A stretch of 64,000 nt of DNA from Variovorax sp. WS11. Lineage in GTDB: Bacteria; Pseudomonadota; Gammaproteobacteria; Burkholderiales; Burkholderiaceae_C. Position 1 is the first letter of the stretch; each line of letters begins with the position of its first letter. The stretch spans positions 1,674,001-1,738,000 of the forward strand of contig NZ_JAAGOW010000001.1 of the NCBI RefSeq assembly GCF_010499245.1, written 5' to 3'. Position numbers and translations under genes: made by a program. Shown in pieces: positions 1 through 9,732 of this stretch. The notes beneath the pieces are model-generated. The model had not been told where the DNA came from, did not search any database, and saw only the letters and a program-made list of their open reading frames with translations.

Positions 1-260
1 TCGAAGATCTCGCGCGGCCCCGCATCGCCCGGCACGCCGTCGTCCTCCGACGTGCCCGACCCCGCGAGGTCGTAGAGCACCGATGGCACCTGGGAGCGCG
101 GCGGTGCGCCGGGCGGCAGCACGAGCTGGCGTGCCAGCGGGCGCAGGCCGGTCCCGCTTTCGCCGGTCGAAGGCGGCGGTGCCGGCGGGGTGGTGCAGGC
201 GGCCAGCGCGGCGGCCGCCAGAACCAGCGCGAGCCCTTTGGCGAGCCAGGCCCCCCTCAT
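1..260 (-). CDS. Lipoprotein of unknown function (N-terminal part, runs off window)
   Basis: The reading frame starts with ATG at 260 and stays open to the window edge (about 86 residues seen). Residues 1-22 form a lipoprotein signal: a basic start, a hydrophobic stretch rich in Leu and Ala, and a lipobox LAAC, so the mature protein should begin at Cys22 and be anchored in a membrane. The rest is Pro/Gly/Ser-rich and shows no motif I recognise. The start overlaps the metF stop by four bases (ATGA), so it is probably co-translated as the last gene of the ahcY-tlyA-metF operon. The function cannot be read from this fragment. Confidence 0.72.
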   Translation of the reverse strand, partial: MRGAWLAKGLALVLAAAALAACTTPPAPPPSTGESGTGLRPLARQLVLPPGAPPRSQVPSVLYDLAGSGTSEDDGVPGDAGPREIF

Positions 261-1090
261 CCTTCCCAGCCCAGCCGCTCCAGCAACGCGAGCGTCGCCA
301 CCGACTGGTTCATGGTGTAGAAGTGCAGCGCCGGCGCGCCGCCGCTGGCCAGGCGCGCGCAGAGCTCGGTCACCACATCGAGGCCGAAGGCCTTGATGGA
401 CGCCGTGTCGTCGCCGAAGCCCTGCAGCCGCAGCCGGATCCAGCGCGGGATCTCGGCGCCGCAGGCATCGGAGAAGCGCATCAGCTGCGTGGAGCTGGTG
501 ATCGGCATGATGCCCGGGACGATCGGCGTGTCGAGCCCCAGCCTGCGGGCCTCCTCGACGAAGCGGAAGTAGGCCTCGGGGCTGAAGAAATACTGCGTGA
601 TCGCCGAGTCGGCGCCGGCGCGGATCTTGGCCGCGAAGGCCTGCAGGTCGGCCTCGGGCGAGCGCGCCTGCGGATGCACCTCGGGATAGCAGGCGACCTC
701 GATGTGGAAGTCACGGCCGGTCTCTTCGCGGATGAAGGCGACCAGGTCGCTCGCGTAATGGAACTCGCCGCCCATGCCGTAGCCGCTGGGCAGGTCGCCG
801 CGCAGCGCCACGAGCCGCTTGACGCCCATCGCCTTCAGCTCCTTCAGCTGTTCGCGCACCGTTGCGCGGGTCGCGCCGATGCAGGAGAAGTGGCAGGCCG
901 CATCAACGCCTTCTTCCAAAATCTGGCGCACCGTGCCGAAGGTGCCATCGTGCGTGGAGCCGCCGGCGCCATAGGTCACCGAGCAGAACTCGGGCTGGCG
1001 CGCATAGAGCTGCTGGCGCACGGCGCGCAGCTTGGCCACGCCTTCGGGCGTCTTGGGTGGAAAAAACTCAAAGCTCAACGGAAGGCGCAC
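257..1090 (-). CDS. metF: 5,10-methylenetetrahydrofolate reductase
   Basis: Reduces 5,10-methylene-THF to 5-methyl-THF with FAD, supplying the methyl group for methionine synthesis. The N-terminus SFEFFPPKTPEG, the following VTYGAGGST and HFSCIGATR segments and the RGDLP loop are hallmark folate/FAD-site motifs of MetF. I chose GTG at 1090 (277 residues) because it is preceded by AGGAG at a good distance and the family motif starts at once. Upstream ATG codons in frame would add a meaningless extension running through tlyA. The start lies 23 bases inside the tlyA 3' end, so the two are translationally coupled. It completes the S-adenosylhomocysteine to methionine recycling logic of this operon. 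Confidence 0.95.
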   Translation of the reverse strand: MRLPLSFEFFPPKTPEGVAKLRAVRQQLYARQPEFCSVTYGAGGSTHDGTFGTVRQILEEGVDAACHFSCIGATRATVREQLKELKAMGVKRLVALRGDLPSGYGMGGEFHYASDLVAFIREETGRDFHIEVACYPEVHPQARSPEADLQAFAAKIRAGADSAITQYFFSPEAYFRFVEEARRLGLDTPIVPGIMPITSSTQLMRFSDACGAEIPRWIRLRLQGFGDDTASIKAFGLDVVTELCARLASGGAPALHFYTMNQSVATLALLERLGWEG

Positions 1091-1865
1091 GGCCGGCTCC
1101 TGGTGGGCCGCTCGCGAAAGCGGCATGAATGAAGAATTCGCGGTTGCCGTCGCCACCCGCGATGGGGCTGTCGAACCAGCCCCGCACCTGCAGGCCGAGC
1201 GCGTCGCAGGCCGTGCGCAGGCGCTGCTCGACCACCGGATAGAGCGAGGCATCGCGCACGATGCCGCCCTTGCCGATCTGTGCCGGTTGCAGTTCGAATT
1301 GAGGCTTGACCAGCATCAGAAGTTCGCCCGTCGTGGCGAGCAAGGGTAGCAGGGCCGGCAGCACCAGCGTGAGCGAGATGAAGGACAGGTCGCCGACGAT
1401 CAGGTCGAACTGCGTGTCTGCCGGCGATGCCGCAGCCCACGCCGAGGCATCGAGCGCGCGTGCGTTGACGCCTTCGACCGCGGTGACGCGCGCATCGCCG
1501 CGCAGCCGCGCATGCAACTGGCCATGCCCGACATCGACACCCACCACATGCGCAGCGCCCTGCTGCAGCAGGCAATCGGTGAAGCCGCCGGTCGACTGGC
1601 CGACATCGAGGCAGCGCTTACCGCGAGCATCGATGCTCGCCGCGGCCAGCGCGCCCTCGAGCTTGAGCCCGCCGCGCGACACATAGCGCGCCTCGGCCGC
1701 GTCGAGCAGTTCCAGCTCGGCATTCACGGGCAGGTCCTCGGCGTTCTTGCCCACCGTGCGCCAGCGCGCACCGTCGCGCCAGCGCAGGCCGCCCGCGATC
1801 AGGCGCACGGCCTGCGAGCGCGAGGCTGCCAGGCCGCGTTCGACGAGCAACTGGTCGGCGCGCAC
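1068..1865 (-). CDS. tlyA: TlyA-family S4/FtsJ-type rRNA methyltransferase
   Basis: Likely a 2'-O-methyltransferase acting on ribosomal RNA (TlyA/hemolysin family), using S-adenosylmethionine. The first 60 or so residues form an S4 RNA-binding domain (LLVERGLAASRSQAVRLI). The rest is a Rossmann methyltransferase with a CLDVGQSTGGFTDCLL SAM-binding loop, a VGDLSFISL segment and LVKPQFE, all typical of TlyA. I place the start at GTG 1865 (265 residues), 19 bases after the ahcY stop and behind a GGGAG; an upstream start would read through the ahcY end. It sits between ahcY and metF, so a SAM-consuming enzyme shares a transcript with the enzymes that clear and regenerate SAM products. Confidence 0.9.
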   Translation of the reverse strand: MRADQLLVERGLAASRSQAVRLIAGGLRWRDGARWRTVGKNAEDLPVNAELELLDAAEARYVSRGGLKLEGALAAASIDARGKRCLDVGQSTGGFTDCLLQQGAAHVVGVDVGHGQLHARLRGDARVTAVEGVNARALDASAWAAASPADTQFDLIVGDLSFISLTLVLPALLPLLATTGELLMLVKPQFELQPAQIGKGGIVRDASLYPVVEQRLRTACDALGLQVRGWFDSPIAGGDGNREFFIHAAFASGPPGAGRAPSVEL

Positions 1866-1884
1866 GATGCGGCGCGGCTCCCGA

Positions 1885-3312
<1,428 letters not shown>

Positions 3313-3377
3313 GTTGGCTCCAAACAAGTTTGAATGATGCCGCTGCGGTCGGGGGAAGAACTCACCGCGAGAACAGC

Positions 3378-3442
3378 GGTTGAGCGTGGTTGCGATGGGA
3401 TCCGAGCCTCACGCCTGGCGGCGCTGCAACGCTCCTCGGAAG
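3378..3442 (-). ncRNA. S-adenosylhomocysteine (SAH) riboswitch
   Basis: Read on the minus strand, the ahcY leader contains CCGAGGAGCGTTGC, then a small CGCC-GCCA-GGCG hairpin, then AGGCTCGG, and finally CAACCACGCTCA. CCGAG pairs with CTCGG (P1), and GAGCGTTG can pair with CAAC..CGCTC (the pseudoknot helix), which is the conserved architecture of the SAH riboswitch class found upstream of ahcY in beta- and gammaproteobacteria. A further ACCGC/GCGGT hairpin follows before the ahcY ribosome-binding site and may be part of the expression platform. The class is a known ON switch. The match is by eye, not by covariance model. Confidence 0.88.
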
Positions 3443-3448
3443 CGGCGG

Positions 3449-3477
3449 ATTTTACCCGAGCGGCGCCCGAACGCCAC
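3449..3477 (-). promoter_or_regulatory. Probable promoter of the ahcY operon
   Basis: A TAAAAT -10 hexamer lies at 3449-3454 on the minus strand, placing transcription start near 3442, exactly where the SAH riboswitch begins. The -35 position, 17 bases further upstream, is poor (GTGGCG). The placement relative to the riboswitch is the main support. Confidence 0.5.
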
Positions 3478-3537
3478 CGGCATCGATAATTGCGGGTTCG
3501 GCCGGCATCTGCGGCCGCTTTTGATTCCCGCCTCCCC

Positions 3538-5166
3538 ATGTCATTCGCCTCCGAAACCCGCCGCCGCCGCACCTTCGCGATCATCTCCCACCCCGACGCC
3601 GGCAAGACCACGCTGACCGAGAAGCTGCTGCTCTTCTCCGGCGCGATCCAGATCGCCGGCTCGGTGAAGGCGCGCAAGGCCTCGCGCCATGCCACCTCCG
3701 ACTGGATGGAGATCGAGAAGCAGCGCGGCATCTCGGTGGCCAGCTCGGTGATGCAGATGGTCTACCGCGAGCACGTGATCAACCTGCTGGACACGCCCGG
3801 CCACAAGGACTTCTCCGAAGACACCTACCGCGTGCTCACCGCGGTCGACTCCGCCCTGATGGTGATCGACGCGGCCAACGGCGTGGAGGCGCAGACGCGC
3901 CGGCTGATCGAGGTCTGCCGCCAACGCGACACGCCGATCATCACCTTCGTCAACAAGATGGACCGCGAGGTGCGCGAGCCGCTCGACATCCTCGACGAGG
4001 TGGAGCGCGAGCTCGGCATGCCCTGCGTGCCGATGACGTGGCCCGTGGGCCAGGGCAAGACCTTCCGCGGGATCATGAACCTGCGCACGCAGGCCATGAC
4101 GGTGTTCGAGTCGGGCAGCGAGCGCCTGCCGCAGGACTTCGAGACCCTCGCGCTGACCGAGCGCGAGACGCTGACCCAACGCTTCGGCACCGACTTCGAG
4201 AGCGCCATGGAAAGCATGGAGCTGGCCACCGGCGCCTCGCCCACCTGGGACCGCGAGGCCTTCCTGGCAGGCAAGCAGACGCCCGTGTTCTTCGGCTCCG
4301 GCGTCAACAACTTCGGCGTGATGGAAGTGCTCGACGCCCTGGTCGACCTGGCGCCCTCGCCGCGATCGCGCACCAGCACCACCGTGGTCAACCGCCAGCC
4401 GGTGGTGAAGGAAATCCGGCCCGAGGACAAGGATTTCGCAGGCGTGGTTTTCAAGGTGCAGGCCAACATGGACGCCAATCACCGCGATCGCATCGCCTTC
4501 GTGCGCATGGCCTCGGGCAAGTACACGCCGGGCATGAAGCTCAAGGTGCAGCGCACCGCGAAGGAACTGCGGCCCACCAGCGTCGTGACTTTCATGAGCC
4601 AGCGCCGCGAGGCGGTCGAGGAGGCCTACGCGGGCGACATCGTAGGCTTCACCACGCATGGCGGCGTGCAGCTGGGCGACACCATCACCGACGGCGCGAG
4701 CCTGCAATTCACCGGCCTGCCCTTCTTCGCGCCCGAGCTCTTCATGACCGTGATCCTGAAGAACCCGCTGCGAACGAAGCAGCTGCAGCAGGGCCTGGCC
4801 CAGCTCGGGGAGGAAGGCGCGATCCAGGTGTTTCGCCCCGAGGTCGGCGGCCCGATGCTGCTGGGCGCCGTCGGCCAGCTGCAGTTCGAAGTGGTGCAGC
4901 ACCGCCTGAAGGCCGAATACGACGCCGACGTGCGGCTCGAGGGCTGCCAGTACACGGGCGCGCGCTGGATCACGGCCGACACCCCGGCCGAGCTGCGCGA
5001 GTTCGTCAACGCCTACCCGGCGCGCATGGCCAAGGACGCGGCCGACACGCTGGCTTTCCTGTGCACCTCGCCGTACGACGTGCGGCTGGCGCAGGAGCGC
5101 TTTCCGAAGATCCACTTCCATCCGCTGCGGGAGCACGCAGGACTGGCGTTGCAGAGCGCCGGCTGA
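3538..5166 (+). CDS. prfC: Peptide chain release factor 3 (RF3 GTPase)
   Basis: Translational GTPase that strips RF1/RF2 from the ribosome after peptide release. The 542 residues compare with 528 in E. coli. The G domain is intact: SHPDAGKTT (P-loop), the switch-I stretch ending in EKQRGISV, DTPGHKDF (G3) and NKMD (G4), followed by domains II and III. Start ATG 3538 (MSFASETRRRR) is chosen because the upstream in-frame extension is not family-like. It diverges from the ahcY operon, sharing the 3313-3537 intergenic region, where a possible GATAAT -10 lies at 3485-3490 on this strand. It converges with the ABC permease gene, with only seven bases between stop codons. Confidence 0.96.
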   Translation: MSFASETRRRRTFAIISHPDAGKTTLTEKLLLFSGAIQIAGSVKARKASRHATSDWMEIEKQRGISVASSVMQMVYREHVINLLDTPGHKDFSEDTYRVLTAVDSALMVIDAANGVEAQTRRLIEVCRQRDTPIITFVNKMDREVREPLDILDEVERELGMPCVPMTWPVGQGKTFRGIMNLRTQAMTVFESGSERLPQDFETLALTERETLTQRFGTDFESAMESMELATGASPTWDREAFLAGKQTPVFFGSGVNNFGVMEVLDALVDLAPSPRSRTSTTVVNRQPVVKEIRPEDKDFAGVVFKVQANMDANHRDRIAFVRMASGKYTPGMKLKVQRTAKELRPTSVVTFMSQRREAVEEAYAGDIVGFTTHGGVQLGDTITDGASLQFTGLPFFAPELFMTVILKNPLRTKQLQQGLAQLGEEGAIQVFRPEVGGPMLLGAVGQLQFEVVQHRLKAEYDADVRLEGCQYTGARWITADTPAELREFVNAYPARMAKDAADTLAFLCTSPYDVRLAQERFPKIHFHPLREHAGLALQSAG

Positions 5167-5173
5167 CGCAGGC

Positions 5174-5972
5174 TCAGCTGCCCGTCGAAGCGTAGTGGCG
5201 CAGCCCGAAGCGCCACGCCACGAAGCCGCCGCGAGACACACGAAGCCCGCGAGCGGCGACACCATGCTGCCCACCCAGCGCCCCAGCGGATCGGCCTTCC
5301 CAGGATCGCCAGCACCGGGTAGTAGGCCACGCAGGCCAGCGGCACGATGAAGGTCAGCACGCGCCGGAACCACCGCGCATACAGCGCCAAAGGGTATTGC
5401 GCGGCCTGCACGCCGCCATAGGTCAGCACGTGGGCGATCTCCAGGCTCTCCACGGTCCAGAACGCCAGCGTGCCCTGCAGCACCAGGATGCCGAGGAACA
5501 AGGCCACGCCGCCGGCCAGCGCGAACAGCGCGACGGCCACCGCCTCCGGCGTCCAGGCCACGCCCGCCTGCACCGTGCCGAAGGCCAGCACCGCCACGCC
5601 CTGCATCAGCCGGCCCAGACGGCTCACGCGAACGTCGTGCCCCATCAGCTGCAGCGCCAGCGGACGCGGGCGCAGCAACAGGCGATCGAAAGCCCCGGTC
5701 CGCAGAAACTCCGTCCCCAGCACGTCGAAGCCGCGCCCCAGCGCATCGGCGATGGCGAACATGCAGTTCGCCAGCCCGTAGAACACCGCCACCTCGCCGA
5801 GGGTCCAGCCCTGCACGTCGCCGAAGCGATGGAACAGCGCCCACACGGCGATCACCTCGATGCCGGTGGCAAGGAACTGCCCCAGCGTCAGCATCAAGGC
5901 CGAGGCCGGATAGCGCGCCTGCCCGAGGAGCGAGGCCTTCACGAGGCGAAGAAAGAGCGCGAGCGAGCCCAT
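5174..5972 (-). CDS. ABC-2 type permease, frameshifted near the 3' end
   Basis: Second membrane subunit of the exporter encoded with the two upstream genes. About 220 residues are hydrophobic and look like an ABC-2 permease (ATG 5972, one base after the previous stop). Near 5297-5301 the frame must slip by one base to continue as ADPLGRWVGSMVSPLAG, and again near 5221-5231 to end as FVAWRFGLRHYASTGS followed by TGA at 5176-5174. Two single-base losses would restore a 266-residue protein. As it stands, the original frame runs on past this point with unrelated sequence to a stop at 5013-5015, inside the prfC 3' end. Either a real lesion in the last 45 residues or sequence error. Confidence 0.75.
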
Positions 5973-5973
5973 G

Positions 5974-6813
5974 TCAGCCGCCCTGCACTTCCAGCTTGCG
6001 CATGGTGCGGTCCATGGCCCGATGCCCGAGCGCAACCAGCGCGACGAGCCAGAAGCACTGCAGCCCCAGCCCCACCAGCGCTTGCGCGCCGCCCATCAGC
6101 CCGAAATACAGGCGCGCGGGAATGTCGACCACGCCGGCAAAGGGCTGCAGCAGGAGTGCGGTCTGCCACGCGTCGGGCAGCAGCGCCAGCGGCAGCAGGT
6201 TGCCCGAGAACACGATGACGACCGGGGCCGCGAGCGCGTTGATGCCGCGCTCGTTGAGCGCCGCGGCCGCCGCGATGTTGAGCAGCATCACCATCGACGC
6301 GGACAGCAGCAGCGCGAGCACGGCCGATGCGAGGAACGCAACAGCAGCCGCGAAGCCTGCCGGCGGCTGCCAGGCCCAGTCGCCCAACCCGGCCAGCGGC
6401 AGCGCGATGGCCGCAAAGGCCGCCATCAGCGCCACGCGCGGCAACACGCGCGCCGCGATCCAGCCCGCGCTGCGCGCGAACCAGAGCGCGTAGGCGTCCA
6501 CCGGCCGCAGGCGGTCGTAGGCCACAGCGCCGGTGCGCACGGCCAGCGCGACCTCCGGGTCGCCTAGCCAGGGCAGCAGCGCGAGCAGCCCCTGCGCGAG
6601 CCAGGTGTAGCTGACCGCCTGCGCGAGCGACATCGGCGTTCCCGCCATCGACGCGCCGCCGTAGAACGCGGCCAGCACCATCACCTTGATCCCGCCCCAC
6701 CAGCATTGCGTGGCAAAGCCCGCAAGCGCGGCGGTGCGGTACTGCAGCATCTGCAGGAAGCGCGACGCGAAGGCCGCGACGTAGGGGCGCGCGAGTTCGC
6801 GCAGCTTCGTCAC
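5974..6813 (-). CDS. ABC-2 type transporter permease
   Basis: Integral inner-membrane subunit of an ABC exporter (279 residues, about six hydrophobic segments). It resembles the ABC-2 permease family whose members occur in pairs with one NodI/DrrA-like ATPase; the substrate is unknown. ATG 6813 overlaps the ATPase stop by four bases (ATGA), and the next permease starts one base after its stop, so the three are one translationally coupled operon in the order ATPase, permease, permease. No accessory periplasmic gene is nearby, which fits drug or lipid-type export better than uptake. Confidence 0.88.
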   Translation of the reverse strand: MTKLRELARPYVAAFASRFLQMLQYRTAALAGFATQCWWGGIKVMVLAAFYGGASMAGTPMSLAQAVSYTWLAQGLLALLPWLGDPEVALAVRTGAVAYDRLRPVDAYALWFARSAGWIAARVLPRVALMAAFAAIALPLAGLGDWAWQPPAGFAAAVAFLASAVLALLLSASMVMLLNIAAAAALNERGINALAAPVVIVFSGNLLPLALLPDAWQTALLLQPFAGVVDIPARLYFGLMGGAQALVGLGLQCFWLVALVALGHRAMDRTMRKLEVQGG

Positions 6814-7805
6814 GCTTCGGCCGCTCCATGCATCGCATAGAAGCGCGCGATGACGGCCTCGATCGCCAGGCCTTCGAGCCGGATGTCTTCCACCGCATGC
6901 GCAGCCGCGATGCGCGCGATCAACGCGGGCGCCGTGGTCACCGCCGGGTCGAAGTCGAGCACCAGCGTCTGCCCGTCGCGGGAATGCACCCGGGCGCCGG
7001 ACACCTGCGCGGGCAACTCGGCATCCTGCGCGAAGTCGACCACCAGCCGCCGCTCGGCCATCACCAGCGCGCGCAAGGCCTCGACCGGGCTGTCGGCCAG
7101 CACGCGGCCGTGGCCGATGACGATCACGCGCCGGGCCAGCGCCTCGATGTCGTGCATGTCGTGCGTGGTCAGCAGCACGGTGGTGCCCCGCTCCTGGTTG
7201 GCGCGCCGGACGAAGTCGCGCACGGCCAGCTTCGAGGGTGCGTCGAGCCCGAGGGTCGGCTCGTCAAGGAACAGGATGTCGGGCTCGTGCAGCAGCGCCG
7301 CGGCAATCTCCGCGCGCATGCGCTGGCCCAGCGACAGCTGCCGCACCGGCTGATCGAGCACGCGCTCCAGGTGCAGCAGCGCGACCAGCTCGTCGCGCGT
7401 GCGGCGGTAGCGCGCCGGGTCGACGCGGTAGATGTCGCACAGCAGGTCGAAGCCGTCGCCCACGGGCAGGTCCCACCACAGCTGCGTGCGCTGGCCGAAG
7501 ACCACGCCGATGCGCGCCACGTGGCGCTCGCGGTCGGCGAAGGGGTCGCGCCCGTCGACTTCCACGCGCCCGCCGTCGGGCCGCAGGATGCCCGCGAGGA
7601 TCTTGATGGTGGTCGATTTGCCCGCGCCGTTGGGCCCGATGAAGCCCAGCAGCTCGCCGCGCTCGAGCGAGAAGGACACGCCCGACAGCGCCGCCACCGT
7701 GCGATGGCGGCGCGAAACGAGCCCGCGCAGCGCGCCCATCACGCCGGGGTCGCGCTCGGAAATGCGGTAGGTCTTGCGGAGCTGGTCGACGAGGATGTGG
7801 GGCAT
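6810..7805 (-). CDS. ABC transporter ATP-binding protein
   Basis: Nucleotide-binding subunit (331 residues) powering the two permeases downstream. Visible motifs in order: Walker A GPNGAGKST, a Q-loop around VFGQRTQLWW, the signature LSLGQRMRAEIA, Walker B ILFLDEPTLGLD and the switch histidine in LLTTHDMHDIE. The signature is LSLGQ rather than LSGGQ, and a long C-terminal extension of about 90 residues follows, as in DrrA/NodI-like exporters of polysaccharides, lipids or drugs. Stop and next start overlap (ATGA). Confidence 0.92.
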   Translation of the reverse strand: MPHILVDQLRKTYRISERDPGVMGALRGLVSRRHRTVAALSGVSFSLERGELLGFIGPNGAGKSTTIKILAGILRPDGGRVEVDGRDPFADRERHVARIGVVFGQRTQLWWDLPVGDGFDLLCDIYRVDPARYRRTRDELVALLHLERVLDQPVRQLSLGQRMRAEIAAALLHEPDILFLDEPTLGLDAPSKLAVRDFVRRANQERGTTVLLTTHDMHDIEALARRVIVIGHGRVLADSPVEALRALVMAERRLVVDFAQDAELPAQVSGARVHSRDGQTLVLDFDPAVTTAPALIARIAAAHAVEDIRLEGLAIEAVIARFYAMHGAAEA

Positions 7806-7897
7806 GGAAGGCGCCGCATCGGGCTCGATAGCGCGGCGGGGGCGGGATGCTACACGAAAGCGCCGGTAGGATCGCGGCTCCTCGAGGATTCCTTGCC

Positions 7898-8770
7898 ATG
7901 ACTTCGCCGCATTCCCCGCCCTCCTCGCCCCAGCCCCAGCACCTGTTGTCGTTGGCCCAATGGGACGCGGCCGCGCGCAGCGCGCTCGTGGGCGTGTTCA
8001 CCGACATCGACGACACGCTCACCACCGAGGGCGCCATCACGCCCGATGCACTCCAGGCCATGGACGCGCTGCACGCGGCAGGCTTGAACCTGGTCGCCAT
8101 CACCGGCCGGCCGGTCGGCTGGAGCGAGCCCTTCGCCGGCGTCTGGCCGGTCGATGCGATCGTGGCGGAGAACGGCGCCGTCGCCCTGGTGCGCACGGCC
8201 GAGGGCCGGATCGAGAAGCGCTACCAGCAGGATGCCGCCACGCGCGCGCGCAACTTCGAGCGCATGCAGGCCGTGCTCGCGCGCATCGAGCGCGAGATCC
8301 CCGCGGCCCGGCGCGCTACCGACTCGGCCGGGCGGGAATGCGACATCGCCATCGACCACAGCGAGTTCACGCAGCTCGACGATGCGACCATCGCGCAGGT
8401 GGCCGGCCTGATGCGCAGCGAGGGCATGCACGCCACCGTCAGCAGCATCCACGTCAACGGCTGGTGGGGCGACCACAACAAGCTGGAAGGCGCCCGCTGG
8501 ATCGTGCGCGAGCTCTGGGGCCGTTCGCTCGACGACGAGACGCAGCGCTGGGCCTACGTAGGCGACTCGACCAACGACGCGCTGATGTTCGAGCACTTCG
8601 CCCACAGCGTGGGCGTGGCCAACGTGCGCCGCTTCGAGGCCGCGCTGTCGCATCTGCCGCGTTACGTGGCGCCCAGCGAGCGCGGTGCCGGCTTCGCCGA
8701 AGTCGCGGCCGCCATCCTCCGGGCGCGCCGGGCCGGCAGCATCGACCCGAACATCCGGCCCGATGTGTGA
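7898..8770 (+). CDS. HAD-IIB family sugar-phosphatase-like hydrolase
   Basis: Predicted cytoplasmic Mg-dependent phosphatase of 290 residues. Motif I is FTDIDDTLTTEG (nucleophile Asp and acid/base Asp), motif II is VAITGRPVG, and motif IV is YVGDSTNDALMF. The large cap with HVNGWWGDHNKLEGA between motifs II and IV resembles sucrose-phosphate or mannosyl-phosphoglycerate phosphatases (Cof type). The substrate cannot be named. ATG 7898 follows GAGGA; an in-frame ATG further upstream lacks such a site. It lies alone between divergent and convergent neighbours. Confidence 0.85.
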   Translation: MTSPHSPPSSPQPQHLLSLAQWDAAARSALVGVFTDIDDTLTTEGAITPDALQAMDALHAAGLNLVAITGRPVGWSEPFAGVWPVDAIVAENGAVALVRTAEGRIEKRYQQDAATRARNFERMQAVLARIEREIPAARRATDSAGRECDIAIDHSEFTQLDDATIAQVAGLMRSEGMHATVSSIHVNGWWGDHNKLEGARWIVRELWGRSLDDETQRWAYVGDSTNDALMFEHFAHSVGVANVRRFEAALSHLPRYVAPSERGAGFAEVAAAILRARRAGSIDPNIRPDV

Positions 8771-8776
8771 GCGCCG

Positions 8777-9613
8777 TCAGGGCACGGTAAAGCCCACCGG
8801 CCTGGCGCGGGCCATCGTCGCGCCATTGCTGTTGCTCAGCAGCTCGACCCGGGCGCTGTAGCTGCCCTTCGGTGGCCGGAGCCAGAACTCGGTCTGGCCG
8901 CCGTCGAGCTCGATGACTTCCGCCTTCTGCCCCGGGCGCTCCAGCGTCAGCCGGAAATGCCCCGTGTCCGGCAGCTTGGGCGCGGCGTGCGAAATGTTGT
9001 AGCCGCTCGCGTGCAGCTGGATGCGCAGCGGCAGCTGCACCGTCGCGCGATCGGCCGGGCTCAGGACCTCGATGCGCGGCTCGCCCAGCAGGCTGGCCGG
9101 CGCGACGCCCTTGTTCTGCCGGCTGACCGTGAGCCGCAGCGGCTTGCTGTAGACGAAGAAGGGAATGTGGCCCTGGTCGGCCAGCACCAGGCGCAGCGAA
9201 TAGCTGCCCGGCGGCAGGTCGACCAGCGTCTCCATCTGGCCCTTGCCGAAATGGATGTACTGCTCGGTGAAGGGCAGCGGCTTCTTGAAGTCCAGCGGCA
9301 GCGGCTGGTTGATCAGCAGGTGGTGATGCCCCGCATGGCCGGCGCTGTGGCCGGCGGGCACGATGCCGCGCATCGACAGCCCGAAGCGCGCCACGAAAGG
9401 CGACTCGAGCGTGGCGCCGTCCTTGAGATTGGTGAAATGAGCCTCGGGCGACCAGCTGGGTGGCGGCACCACCCATTTGTGGACCGGGAGCTCGCCGGGC
9501 TCGGGCGGGGCTTCGGGCGCCTGCGCGGCAGCCACGCCGGCCAGGAGCACCAGACAGGCCAGGGCGGCCAGGGATCGACTCGCCGGTGCAATCCGACGCA
9601 TAGAAGCAAACAT
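8777..9613 (-). CDS. Secreted DUF4399 protein with an internal repeat
   Basis: Exported protein of 278 residues with a signal peptide (residues 1-30, cleavage likely after VAAAQ). Residues about 60-150 match the DUF4399 pattern: ATLESPFVARFGLSMRG, GHAGHHHLLIN, IHFGKGQMETLVDLPPG and LRLVLADQGH. Residues about 185-275 repeat the same layout in degenerate form (ATVQLPLRIQL, DTGHFRLTLE, LDGGQTEFWLRPPKG), but without the His triplet. Function is unknown; the His cluster suggests metal binding in the first copy only. A strong GGAGGGGG precedes ATG 9613. Confidence 0.82.
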   Translation of the reverse strand: MFASMRRIAPASRSLAALACLVLLAGVAAAQAPEAPPEPGELPVHKWVVPPPSWSPEAHFTNLKDGATLESPFVARFGLSMRGIVPAGHSAGHAGHHHLLINQPLPLDFKKPLPFTEQYIHFGKGQMETLVDLPPGSYSLRLVLADQGHIPFFVYSKPLRLTVSRQNKGVAPASLLGEPRIEVLSPADRATVQLPLRIQLHASGYNISHAAPKLPDTGHFRLTLERPGQKAEVIELDGGQTEFWLRPPKGSYSARVELLSNSNGATMARARPVGFTVP

Positions 9614-9732
9614 GCAGGCACCCCCTCCAGGAAGATTGCCGGATTGTCACATCGCGCTCCGAAGCGCGGCGTGTCCGCCGTGTGACGCATGCCACGTTCG
9701 CGCGATCTGCGCGAGCGTTCGCGGACGAAGGC

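Noticed and set aside
3485..3490. GATAAT as a prfC -10 box
   Set aside because: No matching -35 at 16-18 bases; mentioned under prfC only.
3541..5844. 767-codon open frame opposite prfC and the permease
   Set aside because: Mirror of prfC codon structure in high-GC DNA; Arg/His/Gly-rich, no motif, no start site.
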